A DNA stretch of 64,000 nucleotides from assembly GCA_016789305.1 (NCBI GenBank), contig JAEURJ010000013.1, forward strand, positions 1-64,000, written 5' to 3'. This DNA is from Anaerolineales bacterium (lineage in GTDB: Bacteria > Chloroflexota > Anaerolineae > Anaerolineales > Villigracilaceae). The notes below the pieces were generated by a model. That model worked only from the letters and a program-made list of their open reading frames with translations. It searched no databases and was not told where the DNA came from. The position numbers were made by a program, and so were the translations under genes. This document shows, piece after piece, positions 23,208 to 32,488 of this stretch (the stretch's first letter is position 1; each line of letters starts with the position of its first letter).

Positions 23208-23738
23208 TCAGGGCAAGCCTTCGACTAACGCCTTCACCAACTCACGATTGAAATCGGGAATATCCGCAACGACCCGCCCCCAAACCTGGTTGCCCTCACG
23301 AAAAGCGGCTTTATCCGCCCAAACAGCGCCTGCATTGACAAGATCGTCCTTGATGCCGACTGAGCCTGTGGCTTTTTGACCTTTCTTGATAATGCCCGCA
23401 GAAATGGCAATCGACCCGCCGTGACAAATGATGCCGATGATTTTATTGGCATCGCTCATTTCTTTGACTAGTTTCTTCACCACATCGTATCTGCGAATCT
23501 TATCGGGTGCCCAACCGCCAGGGAGAATGATCGCGAAGAGTTCACTTGTCTTCAAAGATTCAATCGTTACATCAGGAGTAATGACCAGACCGTTTTTTCC
23601 GTGAACAGGTTTCAAGTCCACGCCGGCGCTTAATACTTTTGCGCCTTCCTCTTGTAAACGCATCAGCGGAACATAATATTCAAGATCTTCCACACCTTCT
23701 GCGATCAGGGTGGCTATGGTTTTATTTTGCAAACGCAT
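23208..23738 (-). CDS. DJ-1/PfpI-family protein
   Basis: A 176-residue class I glutamine-amidotransferase-like protein of the DJ-1/PfpI group. The conserved Cys sits in the nucleophile elbow IIGIICHGGSIA, with an upstream Gly-rich ILPGGWAPD loop. Family members are intracellular proteases, chaperones or glyoxalase III. The ATG at 23738 has GGAG 9 nt upstream. It follows the YjbQ gene by 10 bp and is likely co-transcribed with it. Confidence 0.9.
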   Translation of the reverse strand: MRLQNKTIATLIAEGVEDLEYYVPLMRLQEEGAKVLSAGVDLKPVHGKNGLVITPDVTIESLKTSELFAIILPGGWAPDKIRRYDVVKKLVKEMSDANKIIGIICHGGSIAISAGIIKKGQKATGSVGIKDDLVNAGAVWADKAAFREGNQVWGRVVADIPDFNRELVKALVEGLP

Positions 23739-23748
23739 GTGTAATCTC

Positions 23749-24168
23749 CTATTCACCGATAATCTTAATTAAGACTCTTTTCTTGCGTTTTCCATCGAAT
23801 TCACCGTAAAAAATCTGTTCCCAGGTTCCAAAATCAAGCTGACCATTCGTTACCGCCACAACCACTTCGCGCCCCATTACCTGCCGCTTCATGTGGGCAT
23901 CGGCATTATCTTCCCCGGTGTCGTTATGCCGATACCCGTTAATGGGTTCGTGCGGAGCAAGTTTTTCCAACCATTGTTCATAATCATGATGCAACCCGCT
24001 TTCATCGTCATTGATAAATACAGATGAGGTAATGTGCATGGCGTTCACCAAACAGAGCCCTTCCTGTATGCTGCTTTCCTGCAACGCCTCTTCCACTTGA
24101 GAGGTGATATTTACAAAGCCGAGGCGCATGGAGAGATTAAACCAAAGTTCTTTTCGATATGATTTCAT
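23749..24168 (-). CDS. YjbQ / UPF0047 family protein
   Basis: A 139-residue protein of the YjbQ family, some members of which show weak thiamine-phosphate synthase activity. Typical motifs are [52 protein letters not shown] (His and Asp metal ligands) and a C-terminal [13 protein letters not shown]. Length and order match the family. AAGGAAG lies 13 nt before the ATG. Confidence 0.93.
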   Translation of the reverse strand: MKSYRKELWFNLSMRLGFVNITSQVEEALQESSIQEGLCLVNAMHITSSVFINDDESGLHHDYEQWLEKLAPHEPINGYRHNDTGEDNADAHMKRQVMGREVVVAVTNGQLDFGTWEQIFYGEFDGKRKKRVLIKIIGE

Positions 24169-24258
24169 ATGGGTTGATTTCTTCCTTATCGTTGTACAAA
24201 GATTTTACTTTACTCTCTAAGGTTTTGGTGTCAGGACAATTATTGAATATTGATTTTA

Positions 24259-25287
24259 TTAAAACCCTCTTTTTTGTATCCAATCAGGATTGTTGATATA
24301 CCAATCAACGGTTTGGGACAACCCTGACTGGAGCGAATGTTTTGGTGTCCAATCGATTTGACTTTGGATTTTTGTAATATCCATCGCATATCGATAATCA
24401 TGACCTGGACGGTCGGCAACGAAACGTATTAATTGATGATGTGGAGCGAATTTCGAGTTGGGGAGTTTTTCATCCAAAATCTTGCAGATTGTCGAAACAA
24501 CTTCAAGGTTGGTTGTCTGGTTATTGCCGCCTATATTGTATGTTTCCCCCGGTATGCCGTTTATTAGGATCTTGAAAAGAGCCTCGCAATGATCTGCGAC
24601 ATAAAGCCAGTCTCTGATTTGGTCTCCCTTGCCGTAAATGGGTAGTTCATTTCCAGTCAGGGCATTTGTGATAACCAGCGGGATTAATTTTTCAGGATGT
24701 TGGAATGGGCCGTAATTATTCGAGCAGTTCGTTGTGATTGTTGGAATCCGATATGTCCGGAAATATGCCCTGACAAAGTCATTGCTTGCAGCTTTCGACG
24801 CCGCATAGGGCGAGTTAGGGCGATGGGGTGATGCTTCAGTAAATGGCAGGTCTTCCAGGTCCAGACTGCCATACACCTCGTCCGTGGAAATATGGTGAAA
24901 ACACACTTTTTCAGTCGGCAGTATTTTTTTATCGTGCCATATCTTCTTTGCTGCTTCCAATAAAATTGCAGTTCCCTGAATGTTCGTTTTCACAAATGGC
25001 ATCGGGTCAAGAATTGATCGATCCACATGTGTCTCGGCCGCAAAATGTACAATCGTGTCTACTGAGTATTTTTGTAGTAAAAAGAGAATTAATTCTTGGT
25101 CGCAAATGTTGCCGTGGATAAATGTGTAGCGGGCATCGTGTTGTATGTCTAGCAGGTTGTCTTGATTGCCGGCGTAGGTCAGGGCGTCCAGATTGATGAT
25201 GCGAATGTGATCTTCCGTGGCAAGGAGATGGCGGATGAAATTCGACCCGATAAAACCTGCACCGCCTGTCACTAGTATGTTTTTCAT
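24259..25287 (-). CDS. rmlB: dTDP-glucose 4,6-dehydratase
   Basis: RmlB converts dTDP-glucose to dTDP-4-keto-6-deoxyglucose in the cytoplasm. The 342-residue extended SDR has the NAD loop GGAGFIGSNF, the catalytic STDEVYG (Thr, Asp, Glu) near residue 130, the YAASK Tyr-Lys pair near 155, and NCSNNYGPFQHPEKLIPL. The ATG at 25287 is chosen over an upstream start because GGAG lies 9 nt before it. It follows rmlA by 26 bp. rmlC and rmlD are not in the window, so the product may feed amino-sugar synthesis through the DegT enzyme at 31038. Confidence 0.95.
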   Translation of the reverse strand: MKNILVTGGAGFIGSNFIRHLLATEDHIRIINLDALTYAGNQDNLLDIQHDARYTFIHGNICDQELILFLLQKYSVDTIVHFAAETHVDRSILDPMPFVKTNIQGTAILLEAAKKIWHDKKILPTEKVCFHHISTDEVYGSLDLEDLPFTEASPHRPNSPYAASKAASNDFVRAYFRTYRIPTITTNCSNNYGPFQHPEKLIPLVITNALTGNELPIYGKGDQIRDWLYVADHCEALFKILINGIPGETYNIGGNNQTTNLEVVSTICKILDEKLPNSKFAPHHQLIRFVADRPGHDYRYAMDITKIQSQIDWTPKHSLQSGLSQTVDWYINNPDWIQKRGF

Positions 25288-25313
25288 GTGCCCGGCTCCT
25301 GGAAAATCCAACC

Positions 25314-26198
25314 TTAAAGTGACCCAGCCACCAGGGTCAGCAGGTATTGTTTATATGGATTGTTGGGCAATCTTTCGAGGAGGCTGGACAGTGTGGCGGC
25401 TGAAATATACCCAAGTCGATAGGCGATCTCCTCGGGGCAGGAAATCATCATGCCCTGCCTTTCTTCGACTGCTTGTACGAAGGTTGCTGCCTGGAACAGG
25501 GTTTCATGGGTACCTGCATCCAACCATGCGACACCCCGCCCTAGGTCTTCAACGACAAGGCGTCCCTGCTTTAAATACAAGTTATTGATATCCGTGATCT
25601 CAAGCTCCCCCCTTGGGGAGGGTTTGAGAGATTTGACCATCTCGACGACTTGATTGTCATAAAAATAAAGTCCGGGGATCGCAAATGTGGATTTCGGTTT
25701 AGCAGGCTTCTCCTCAATGCTGTGTGGAAGGATGGTCCCGTCGGGATTTCGCGAGAAATCCAGGACGGCGTACCCTTTGGGATTCATGATCCTGTAGGCA
25801 TATACCAGTGCTCCATGTGAAATCAGCGCAGCCTGTCGAAGGCGGTCTGTTAGCATTGATCCGTAAAAGATATTATCGCCCAAAGTCAGACTAACCGTGC
25901 CATCTCCAATGAATTTTTCTCCAATTATTAATGCTTCTGCAATTCCATTCGGCTGGGCTTGAGCAGCATATTGAAGTTGTAATCCCCATTGGCTGCCGTC
26001 TGCAAGCATCTTTTGAAAATACGGCATGTCGTCCGGCCTGCTGATGATCAATATTTCCCTGATCCCGGCAAGCATTAATACCGACAATGGATAATAGATC
26101 ATGGGTTTATTGTAGACAGGCAGAAGATGCTTATTTAATGCGGCAGTAAGTGGGTACAACCTGGTGCCTTGACCTCCTGCCAATATTATTCCCTTCAT
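25314..26198 (-). CDS. rmlA: Glucose-1-phosphate thymidylyltransferase
   Basis: RmlA makes dTDP-glucose from dTTP and glucose-1-phosphate, the first step of dTDP-sugar synthesis. The 294-residue protein starts with the nucleotide-binding MKGIILAGGQGTRLYPLT and has KHLLPVYNKPMIYYPLSVLM, the metal Asp in LTLGDNIFYG, and GRGVAWLDAGTHETL. The start at 26198 fits the family N-terminus; upstream residues are poor. It forms a unit with rmlB. Confidence 0.95.
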   Translation of the reverse strand: MKGIILAGGQGTRLYPLTAALNKHLLPVYNKPMIYYPLSVLMLAGIREILIISRPDDMPYFQKMLADGSQWGLQLQYAAQAQPNGIAEALIIGEKFIGDGTVSLTLGDNIFYGSMLTDRLRQAALISHGALVYAYRIMNPKGYAVLDFSRNPDGTILPHSIEEKPAKPKSTFAIPGLYFYDNQVVEMVKSLKPSPRGELEITDINNLYLKQGRLVVEDLGRGVAWLDAGTHETLFQAATFVQAVEERQGMMISCPEEIAYRLGYISAATLSSLLERLPNNPYKQYLLTLVAGSL

Positions 26199-26255
26199 TT
26201 TATATTCCCTTCGATCTACATAATTTACTGCTACCAAGTTTATTACTTAAATTAT

Positions 26256-26283
26256 ATTATATAAAAACCTTTCAATTCAGTAA
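26256..26283 (-). promoter_or_regulatory. Possible promoter of rmlAB
   Basis: Minus strand: TTACTG (26278-26283), 16-nt spacer, TATAAT (26256-26261) in an AT-rich divergent region. The -35 is a poor match, so this is tentative. Confidence 0.4.
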
Positions 26284-26372
26284 GGTGCGCGGAGGAGGGT
26301 GTTTCACATAGTACAATTTTTGTATCGAATTTATTGATTTTGGTGTCATGATTCTTGTTTGAAAGGTCGAAT

Positions 26373-28502
26373 ATGTTCATACGGATGTTGCGCGAGAATT
26401 CACGATTCACAGCAATTGTATTAGCGGTATGCCTTGCAATCACAGCTCAATACTTGTTTACCGGGGAAATATTTACACATCAATTAGATTCCAATACCTG
26501 GGTTTGGACTGCGAATTATAGCTTGGCTTTGGTCATGTTGGTGACGGCAATCGCGTTGGCTGCATGGTCTGCCCGTGGACAGCAGAAGGCAGCGTCTGAA
26601 ACCGACGAGTCGTCGGTTTCATCAAACCCCAGACGAGCATGGTTGATCGCCTCTGCTGTCAGTTATATTCTATCCCTGGTCTTGTTTGTAATGGTTGGAG
26701 AGAACGGTCTGGTTCGCTGGCTTTGGGTGGGCGGGGTCGTCCTTCTTGTGATCTCTTTGTGGACGGTAAATAAAAAAGGTTCCACAAAAAATAATGTTTC
26801 CACCAGAGAATGGGTATTGGTGGGCCTGATCGTTCTGTCAGGATTTCTGTTGCGTTATTGGAAGCTGACAGAGATACCTTCTCATGTGGACAATGATATC
26901 GCCTTAATGGGTACCTTTGGATTGGATTTGATCAATACTGGTCAATATAACTGGATTGGCTTCTCGGGCTCCGAGCATTTATTATCCTACGATCAATTCC
27001 TTGCGTGGGGTATGCGTTTGTTTGGGCATAATCATTATGGGATTGTCATGACTTCGGTGGTGCTGGGGACGATTTCGCTGGTGTACATATTTCTCCTGGG
27101 CAGGGAACTGGGTGGAAGTGTCGTTGGGTTGATCGCAGCGGGATTGCTGGCAATCAGCTACACTCATATTCATTTCAGCCGAATTCTTTTCGGCAATTCC
27201 TCCTCGTTTCCAGCCATTCTAGTCATACTTATGCTATTGATAGGTGTGCGAACCAGAGAGTATTTATGGTTCGCGCTTTCGGGAATATTTGCAGGTGTGG
27301 GGATGCTGCTTTACGATTCGAGCCGGGTGATCCCCATCGTGTTGCTGTCGGTCTTGATTTGGATGTGGTTGTGGCAGCGTCCGTTGCTTGCCTCCTTGAA
27401 AAGACATTGGGTTCTTCTTCTGGCGGGCTTCCTCCTGGCGGTCGGCCCCGTGCTGGTATATGCCATTCAGAATTTCACATATTTTTCAGGACGTGCCAAT
27501 GTAGTTGTGCTCTGGACTCCGGTAGCCTGGGAGCATCAACTTGCCACGTACAAGACAACGAGTCCGATGGTTGTCTTGTGGCAGCAAACCTGGAGGACAT
27601 TTCTCACGCTGCACCTTACAGGAGATGGGAGTCCGCACTTCGCATTCCAACGCCCTATGGTTGATCCTTTCACTGCAATGTTGTTCATTTTGGGTGTTGG
27701 GTATGCCTTTTCCAAGCTAAAGGATTTCAGGTATTTTGCCCTGCTCAGCTGGGTCTTTCTTACATTTGTCATGGGCGGGGTACTTACTGCCGATCCCCCT
27801 TATTGGCCCCACTTGAATATCGCCTTGCCATCCATCATCTTGATTGCAGCGCTGGGGAGTGAAAACTTTGCTGAGAAACTTCCTTATGTGTTTGGAAAGG
27901 TCGGGTCCAAAGTATACATTTGGATGTTGGCAGGCCTGATCGTTTTTACGGGAGTTCAGAACTGGGGGATTTATTACGATTATGTCAGGAATAATGCGGG
28001 CAACAGGATTCGCATCGCCAGATATGTTGAAACCCTACCTTCCAGTTATCATGTCTTTCTGGTAAGCGACAATTTGAGTTGGAATGAATTCGCCTTTCGA
28101 TTCTTCAGCCAGGGGACGACCGGGACCGACCTGACTCCTGAAATGTTTTTGGCGGAACCTCCAAATCTGGAATCTCCCACCGTGTTCATTTTGTTTCGCC
28201 ATCCGGAGCTTGCCTCTGTATTGCAGGAGTTGTATCCAGATGGGATCCTGGAAAATCACTATGATGTCAATAACCTTGTTTCCTTCATATCCTATCGGGT
28301 AGTGCCATCAACTCTGGATGCTCCTCCGGAACGAGGTACCGCCAATCCGCTGAGCTCTCCTGGGTGGCTCTTGATCTTCGGTTTGGTAATCAGTTGGATG
28401 GGATACATTGCTTATGGCCATTATTCCTCTCTGGAGAATGATGCTGACAGTGAACCTGCGCAGTTATCAAACGAATTGGAAGAAAGTCCGCGAAGGAGTT
28501 AA
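26373..28502 (+). CDS. GT-C fold glycosyltransferase (family 39-like), membrane
   Basis: A 709-residue integral membrane protein with a dozen or more predicted helices and a soluble C-terminal part from about residue 560. The first periplasmic loop holds PSHVDNDIALMGTFG, whose acidic residues match the catalytic Asp region of PMT/ArnT-type enzymes that use lipid-linked sugars. An internal HFSRILFGNSSSFPAILVIL segment is also typical. The ATG at 26373 has AAAGGT at a good distance; a TTG 18 bp upstream is less likely. It heads a plus-strand run with a methyltransferase, GT2, epimerase and aminotransferase. Confidence 0.82.
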   Translation: MFIRMLRENSRFTAIVLAVCLAITAQYLFTGEIFTHQLDSNTWVWTANYSLALVMLVTAIALAAWSARGQQKAASETDESSVSSNPRRAWLIASAVSYILSLVLFVMVGENGLVRWLWVGGVVLLVISLWTVNKKGSTKNNVSTREWVLVGLIVLSGFLLRYWKLTEIPSHVDNDIALMGTFGLDLINTGQYNWIGFSGSEHLLSYDQFLAWGMRLFGHNHYGIVMTSVVLGTISLVYIFLLGRELGGSVVGLIAAGLLAISYTHIHFSRILFGNSSSFPAILVILMLLIGVRTREYLWFALSGIFAGVGMLLYDSSRVIPIVLLSVLIWMWLWQRPLLASLKRHWVLLLAGFLLAVGPVLVYAIQNFTYFSGRANVVVLWTPVAWEHQLATYKTTSPMVVLWQQTWRTFLTLHLTGDGSPHFAFQRPMVDPFTAMLFILGVGYAFSKLKDFRYFALLSWVFLTFVMGGVLTADPPYWPHLNIALPSIILIAALGSENFAEKLPYVFGKVGSKVYIWMLAGLIVFTGVQNWGIYYDYVRNNAGNRIRIARYVETLPSSYHVFLVSDNLSWNEFAFRFFSQGTTGTDLTPEMFLAEPPNLESPTVFILFRHPELASVLQELYPDGILENHYDVNNLVSFISYRVVPSTLDAPPERGTANPLSSPGWLLIFGLVISWMGYIAYGHYSSLENDADSEPAQLSNELEESPRRS

Positions 28503-29254
28503 TGGACCCACAGGAATATAGTCTCATGTTCCACGTTGAAAGTACCCACTGGTGGTATATCGGCATGGAAAAAATCACCAGGGCGTTTTTAAAAAAGATG
28601 GATGTGAGTGCCTCGCCTCGTTCCGTGTTGGATGCCGGCTGTGGAACGGGAAGCGGCATGTCCACCTATCTGGTGGATTATGGGAGTGTTGTCGGTGTTG
28701 ACATTTCTCCAATTGCATTGGAGTTTTGTCGTAAACGCGGTCTTGCCTCACTCGCACTTGCTTCCGTGACCGAAATCCCTTTCCCTGCTGAAAGCTTTGA
28801 CCTTGTCACCAGTTTTGACGTGCTGTATGAGCAGGCGGTTCCGAGTGACACAGTTGCCATTGATGAATTTTTTCGAGTCCTTCGCCCGAACGGTTATATA
28901 TTACTTCGTCTGCCTGCTTATGATTGGTTGCGCGGACAGCATGATGTAAATATACACACAGCCCGGCGCTATACAATCTCAAAAGTCAAAAAATTATTGA
29001 GTGAAAGCGGATTTGATCTGCTTCATATCAGCTACGCCAATACTTTGCTGTTTCCTCTTGCTCTCACCAAGCGATTGTTGGAGCGCATTTTCCCTCCAAC
29101 ATCCCCTTCGTCTGATCTTTCAGTTAAAATTGGAGTATTTAATGACGTTTTTAAAAAGATCCTCAGTAGTGAGGCGCCCTTGGCAGCCAGTATGCGTTTG
29201 CCATTCGGCCTGAGTGTTATTGCCCTTGGAAAGAAGCAAAGTGGATATGAGTAG
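28502..29254 (+). CDS. SAM-dependent methyltransferase
   Basis: A 250-residue class I methyltransferase. Motif I is VLDAGCGTGSGM near residue 41, motif II contains VVGVDISPIAL, and a late motif reads FFRVLRPNGYILLRLPAY. The N-terminus (HVESTHWWYIGMEKITRAFL) resembles methyltransferases next to glycosyltransferases in polysaccharide clusters. The start overlaps the preceding stop as TAATG with GAAGGAG upstream. The acceptor could be a sugar or lipid. Confidence 0.88.
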   Translation: MDPQEYSLMFHVESTHWWYIGMEKITRAFLKKMDVSASPRSVLDAGCGTGSGMSTYLVDYGSVVGVDISPIALEFCRKRGLASLALASVTEIPFPAESFDLVTSFDVLYEQAVPSDTVAIDEFFRVLRPNGYILLRLPAYDWLRGQHDVNIHTARRYTISKVKKLLSESGFDLLHISYANTLLFPLALTKRLLERIFPPTSPSSDLSVKIGVFNDVFKKILSSEAPLAASMRLPFGLSVIALGKKQSGYE

Positions 29255-29990
29255 GGAAACGCCCGGTAAAATTTCAAGTTTGAGTATCTTTTTCCCGGCT
29301 TACAATGATGGGGGGACCATTCCAAGTATGGTGCTTACAGCCCAAATTGCGGCGCGTAACATAACAGACGATTATGAAATTATTGTGGTCGATGACGGGA
29401 GTCAGGATCATACCCCTCTGGTTCTCATGGAATTGGAAAAGCAAATTCCGTGCCTGCGTGTGATCCGTCATCCTGAGAACCGTGGATATGGCGCTGCTCT
29501 TCGAACTGGTTTTGCGAACGCAACCAAAGAGTGGGTTTTCTATACCGATGGTGATGCCCAGTACAACCCGCTTGAGATGTCTTTGCTGGTTGAGGCGCTC
29601 CGTGACGATGTTGACGTGGTCAATGGCTATAAAATCAGCCGCAACGATCCATATATTCGTATTTTGATGGGGGGGATCTATAACTTTGGAGTCAAACTGG
29701 CGTTTGGGCTTAAATTAAAAGATGTGGATTGTGATTACAGGTTGATGCGTAGAAAGATTTTCTCTGTAATTGAACTCGAGAGTAATACCGGTTCGATTTG
29801 TGTGGAGATGATCAGTAAAATTCAGGGCGCAGGGTTTAGGTTTGCGGAAATCCCGGTTTCGCATTATCACCGTCAATATGGGATATCCCAGTTTTTTAAC
29901 TGGCGGCGTTTGCTGCGTACCCTCCGACATCTGCTCGCTTTATGGTGGAAGCTGATATTGAAAAGAAAATTGAGTGGCGGCAGAGTTTGA
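29247..29990 (+). CDS. Family 2 glycosyltransferase (dolichol-phosphate mannosyltransferase-like)
   Basis: A 247-residue GT-A enzyme with the nucleotide-sugar strand LSIFFPAYNDGGTIPSM, IIVVDDGSQDHT and the DxD-type YTDGDAQYN near residue 102. The lack of extra helices fits single-domain polyprenyl-phosphate sugar transferases such as DPM1. Such enzymes supply the lipid-linked donor used by GT-C enzymes like the one two genes upstream. The ATG overlaps the end of the methyltransferase gene. Confidence 0.88.
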   Translation: MSRETPGKISSLSIFFPAYNDGGTIPSMVLTAQIAARNITDDYEIIVVDDGSQDHTPLVLMELEKQIPCLRVIRHPENRGYGAALRTGFANATKEWVFYTDGDAQYNPLEMSLLVEALRDDVDVVNGYKISRNDPYIRILMGGIYNFGVKLAFGLKLKDVDCDYRLMRRKIFSVIELESNTGSICVEMISKIQGAGFRFAEIPVSHYHRQYGISQFFNWRRLLRTLRHLLALWWKLILKRKLSGGRV

Positions 29991-30046
29991 CTTTTCTTTT
30001 GGGCTTTCAGTGCCCGGGACTGTATTGCTGATAGCAGAAAACAATT

Positions 30047-31036
30047 ATGGACATTTCAACATCCTATTTTCATCAAAATGCACTGATCACTGGCGGGATG
30101 GGTTTTATTGGTAGTAATCTTGCCCGGAGGCTGCTGGATTTTGGTGCAAATGTAACCATCATCGATAATCTTGACCATGATTCCGGGGGTAATCTTTTTA
30201 ATTTAAGCGATATAAAAGACCGTCTTCAAATTATTCATGCGGATATAAGCGATGATCATCAGTTGGCAATGGCTGTCAAAGGGCAAAGATATTTATTTAA
30301 TCTTGCCGGTCAAATGAGCCACCTGGGAAGTATGCAGGACCCATTTAAGGATTTGAATGTCAACACGATCGCCCAATTAAAACTCCTTGAGGTGTGTAGA
30401 ATAAACAACCCGGAGATTGGCATTGTGTTTGCAGGCACCCGTCAGGTGTATGGGCGCGCAAATTACCTGCCAGTGGACGAGAACCACTTGCTAACCCCGC
30501 TGGATAATAATGGCGTAAGCAAACGAGCCGGCGAGATGTATCATATCGTTTACAACCGCGTTTATGGAATGTCGACAAGTGTATTGCGGATGACCAATAT
30601 ATATGGTCCACGCATGAGAATCAAGGATGATCTTCTGACATTCATTGGTTGGTGGTTTCACCGGCTGTTAATGGGGGATAACATCCGAATATTTGGCGAT
30701 GGATCGCAAATACGGGATTTTAATTACGTGGATGATGTTGTGAATGCTCTCCTTCTTTGCGCTGCAAATCCGGTTGCGAGTGGGAAGATATACAATCTTG
30801 GAGGGCCGCCGATCAACTTGTTAAATCTTGCTCAATTGATGATAGAAATAAATGGCAGTGGAAATTATCAAATGGTGCCTTTTCCTGAAAAACGCAAACG
30901 GATCGATATTGGAAATTACTACGGCGATTACGGTCTTATTCAAAGAGAGCTGGGTTGGCAGCCACAAACCTCACTGCATGATGGGATTGTAAAGACTTTG
31001 GATTTCTACCATATAAATAAGGAGCATTATTTATAG
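30047..31036 (+). CDS. NDP-sugar epimerase/dehydratase-like SDR with missing catalytic Tyr
   Basis: A 329-residue extended SDR. The NAD(P) loop is LITGGMGFIGSNLARRL, followed by IIDNLDHDSGG and the later GDGSQIRDFNYVDDVV motif shared with UDP-glucose epimerases and decarboxylases. The usual YxxxK catalytic pair reads NGVSK, with Asn at position 155 and Lys at 159, so the general acid Tyr is absent. The Ser/Thr position nearby reads AGTRQVYG. It may be an epimerase using another acid, or an altered dehydratase. It is co-transcribed with the DegT gene. Confidence 0.85.
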   Translation: MDISTSYFHQNALITGGMGFIGSNLARRLLDFGANVTIIDNLDHDSGGNLFNLSDIKDRLQIIHADISDDHQLAMAVKGQRYLFNLAGQMSHLGSMQDPFKDLNVNTIAQLKLLEVCRINNPEIGIVFAGTRQVYGRANYLPVDENHLLTPLDNNGVSKRAGEMYHIVYNRVYGMSTSVLRMTNIYGPRMRIKDDLLTFIGWWFHRLLMGDNIRIFGDGSQIRDFNYVDDVVNALLLCAANPVASGKIYNLGGPPINLLNLAQLMIEINGSGNYQMVPFPEKRKRIDIGNYYGDYGLIQRELGWQPQTSLHDGIVKTLDFYHINKEHYL

Positions 31037-31037
31037 A

Positions 31038-32150
31038 ATGTCGGAGATCCCGATCATTGGTTTGAATAAACAATACGAGTCCATTCGCCCGGAGCTGGAT
31101 GGAGCCATTGCCCGTGTTTTGGAAAAAGGCTCCTTCATTTTAGGTGCGGAGGTTGCAGCGTTCGAGCGGGAGTTCGCTGAATTTTGCGGGGTTTCCAATG
31201 CAGTGGGTGTTGCATCTGGCACGGAGGCCCTTCAGTTGGCTTTAATGGCCTGTGGAGTGGGCGAGAATGATGAGGTGATCGCCCCTGCTCATACCGCTGT
31301 AGCAACCATCGCTGCGGTTGAAGCGACCGGTGCGCATCCGCGTTTGGTTGATATTGATCTCGCAAGATATACACTTGATCCAGACCTGTTACAGCAAGTT
31401 GCTACACAGCGCACGCGTGCCATCATCCCTGTTCATTTGTATGGCTGTCCTGCGGATATGAGATCAATTCTTGAATTTACGGGGCGGAAAAATATTTTTG
31501 TTGTGGAAGATTGTTCCCAGGCGCATGGCGCTTCGTACGAAAATCTTAAAGTGGGCTCGTTAAGTGAGATTGCTGCTTTTAGTTTTTACCCCACTAAGAA
31601 TCTGGGTGCTTTCGGCGATGGCGGAGCGGTCGTTACCAACGACCCTGCCCTGGCTGAAAGGGTGCGACTGCTGCGCCAGTATGGTTGGAAGGAACATTAC
31701 ATCAGTTCCATAAAGGGAATCAACAGCCGCCTCGATGAATTGCAGGCGGCTATTTTGCGGGTGAAACTAAATTATTTGGATCAATGGAATGTGCGGCGCA
31801 GGAAATTAGCCGATCTGTATTTTGAGCTTTTAGCGGATACAGAGTTGGTTTTACCTCTACAACCTGAAGATTCAAAACATGTTTTTCATCAATTTGTTGT
31901 TCGTCATCCGCAGCGGGATGCTTTGCGGGCGTTTTTGAAAGAGCAAGGCATTCAGACTTTAATCCATTATCCCGCGCCTGTACATCTTCAACCCGCATAC
32001 GCCAATCTTGGGTATTTGATTGGAAGTTTCCCGAACACCGAATTGGCTTCTCGTGAAATTTTATCCCTGCCGTTGTATCCGGAATTGAACGAACAACAGA
32101 TCGTTTTGATCTGCGAGAAAATCAAGGCTTTTCTGAAATCCTTCCGTTAG
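31038..32150 (+). CDS. DegT/DnrJ/EryC1/StrS sugar aminotransferase
   Basis: A 370-residue PLP-dependent nucleotide-sugar aminotransferase. The Schiff-base Lys is residue 187 in FYPTKNLGAFGDGG. Other motifs are SGTEALQLAL (phosphate binding), HLYGCPADM and the Asp pairing the PLP ring in VVEDCSQAHGA. These enzymes aminate keto-sugars such as the dTDP-4-keto-6-deoxyglucose made by RmlB. AAGGAG lies about 13 nt upstream, before the previous gene's stop. Confidence 0.93.
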   Translation: MSEIPIIGLNKQYESIRPELDGAIARVLEKGSFILGAEVAAFEREFAEFCGVSNAVGVASGTEALQLALMACGVGENDEVIAPAHTAVATIAAVEATGAHPRLVDIDLARYTLDPDLLQQVATQRTRAIIPVHLYGCPADMRSILEFTGRKNIFVVEDCSQAHGASYENLKVGSLSEIAAFSFYPTKNLGAFGDGGAVVTNDPALAERVRLLRQYGWKEHYISSIKGINSRLDELQAAILRVKLNYLDQWNVRRRKLADLYFELLADTELVLPLQPEDSKHVFHQFVVRHPQRDALRAFLKEQGIQTLIHYPAPVHLQPAYANLGYLIGSFPNTELASREILSLPLYPELNEQQIVLICEKIKAFLKSFR

Positions 32151-32155
32151 AATGT

Positions 32156-32341
32156 TTTCTAAAGTAATTGATTCGTTAATTCGATAGCCAGTCCAATATA
32201 GGTTTCAGGCGAAAGTTTTTTGAATTGCTCACAAATTTTCTCGTCAATATCAACCGATGTGTACCAGGCTTTGTAATCAGTTTCGGTGAGCACTCGACCG
32301 CGGGTTTGTTCTTTGAGCGATTAGTACGCATCTGGTTTTTC
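32156..32341 (-). pseudogene. Decayed second copy of the purB 3' end
   Basis: On the minus strand this stretch translates to a near copy of the PurB C-terminus (for example ETDYKAWYTSVDIDEKI against EADYKAWYTSIDVDEKI), with a TAA stop where intact PurB has Glu (DAY*SLKEQ). Most DNA differences are synonymous or conservative, so it is a diverged homologue rather than a fresh duplicate. A short further match (GAGATGGTTAA, 32351) resembles a region some 190 bp further into purB, suggesting an internal deletion. It fills most of the gap 32151-32488; the rest shows nothing convincing. Confidence 0.8.
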
Positions 32342-32488
32342 GTCGCTACAAGAGATGGTTAAATCCTTTACGATGAAAAACATATATTCTTTTTTCATTT
32401 CACTAGGAAAAGTTCCTATTTTATTCTGCTTTCATATATTTCTGCCCGGTGCGATTTTCAATGGGCACTTGTATTTTGAAATAAAAAA

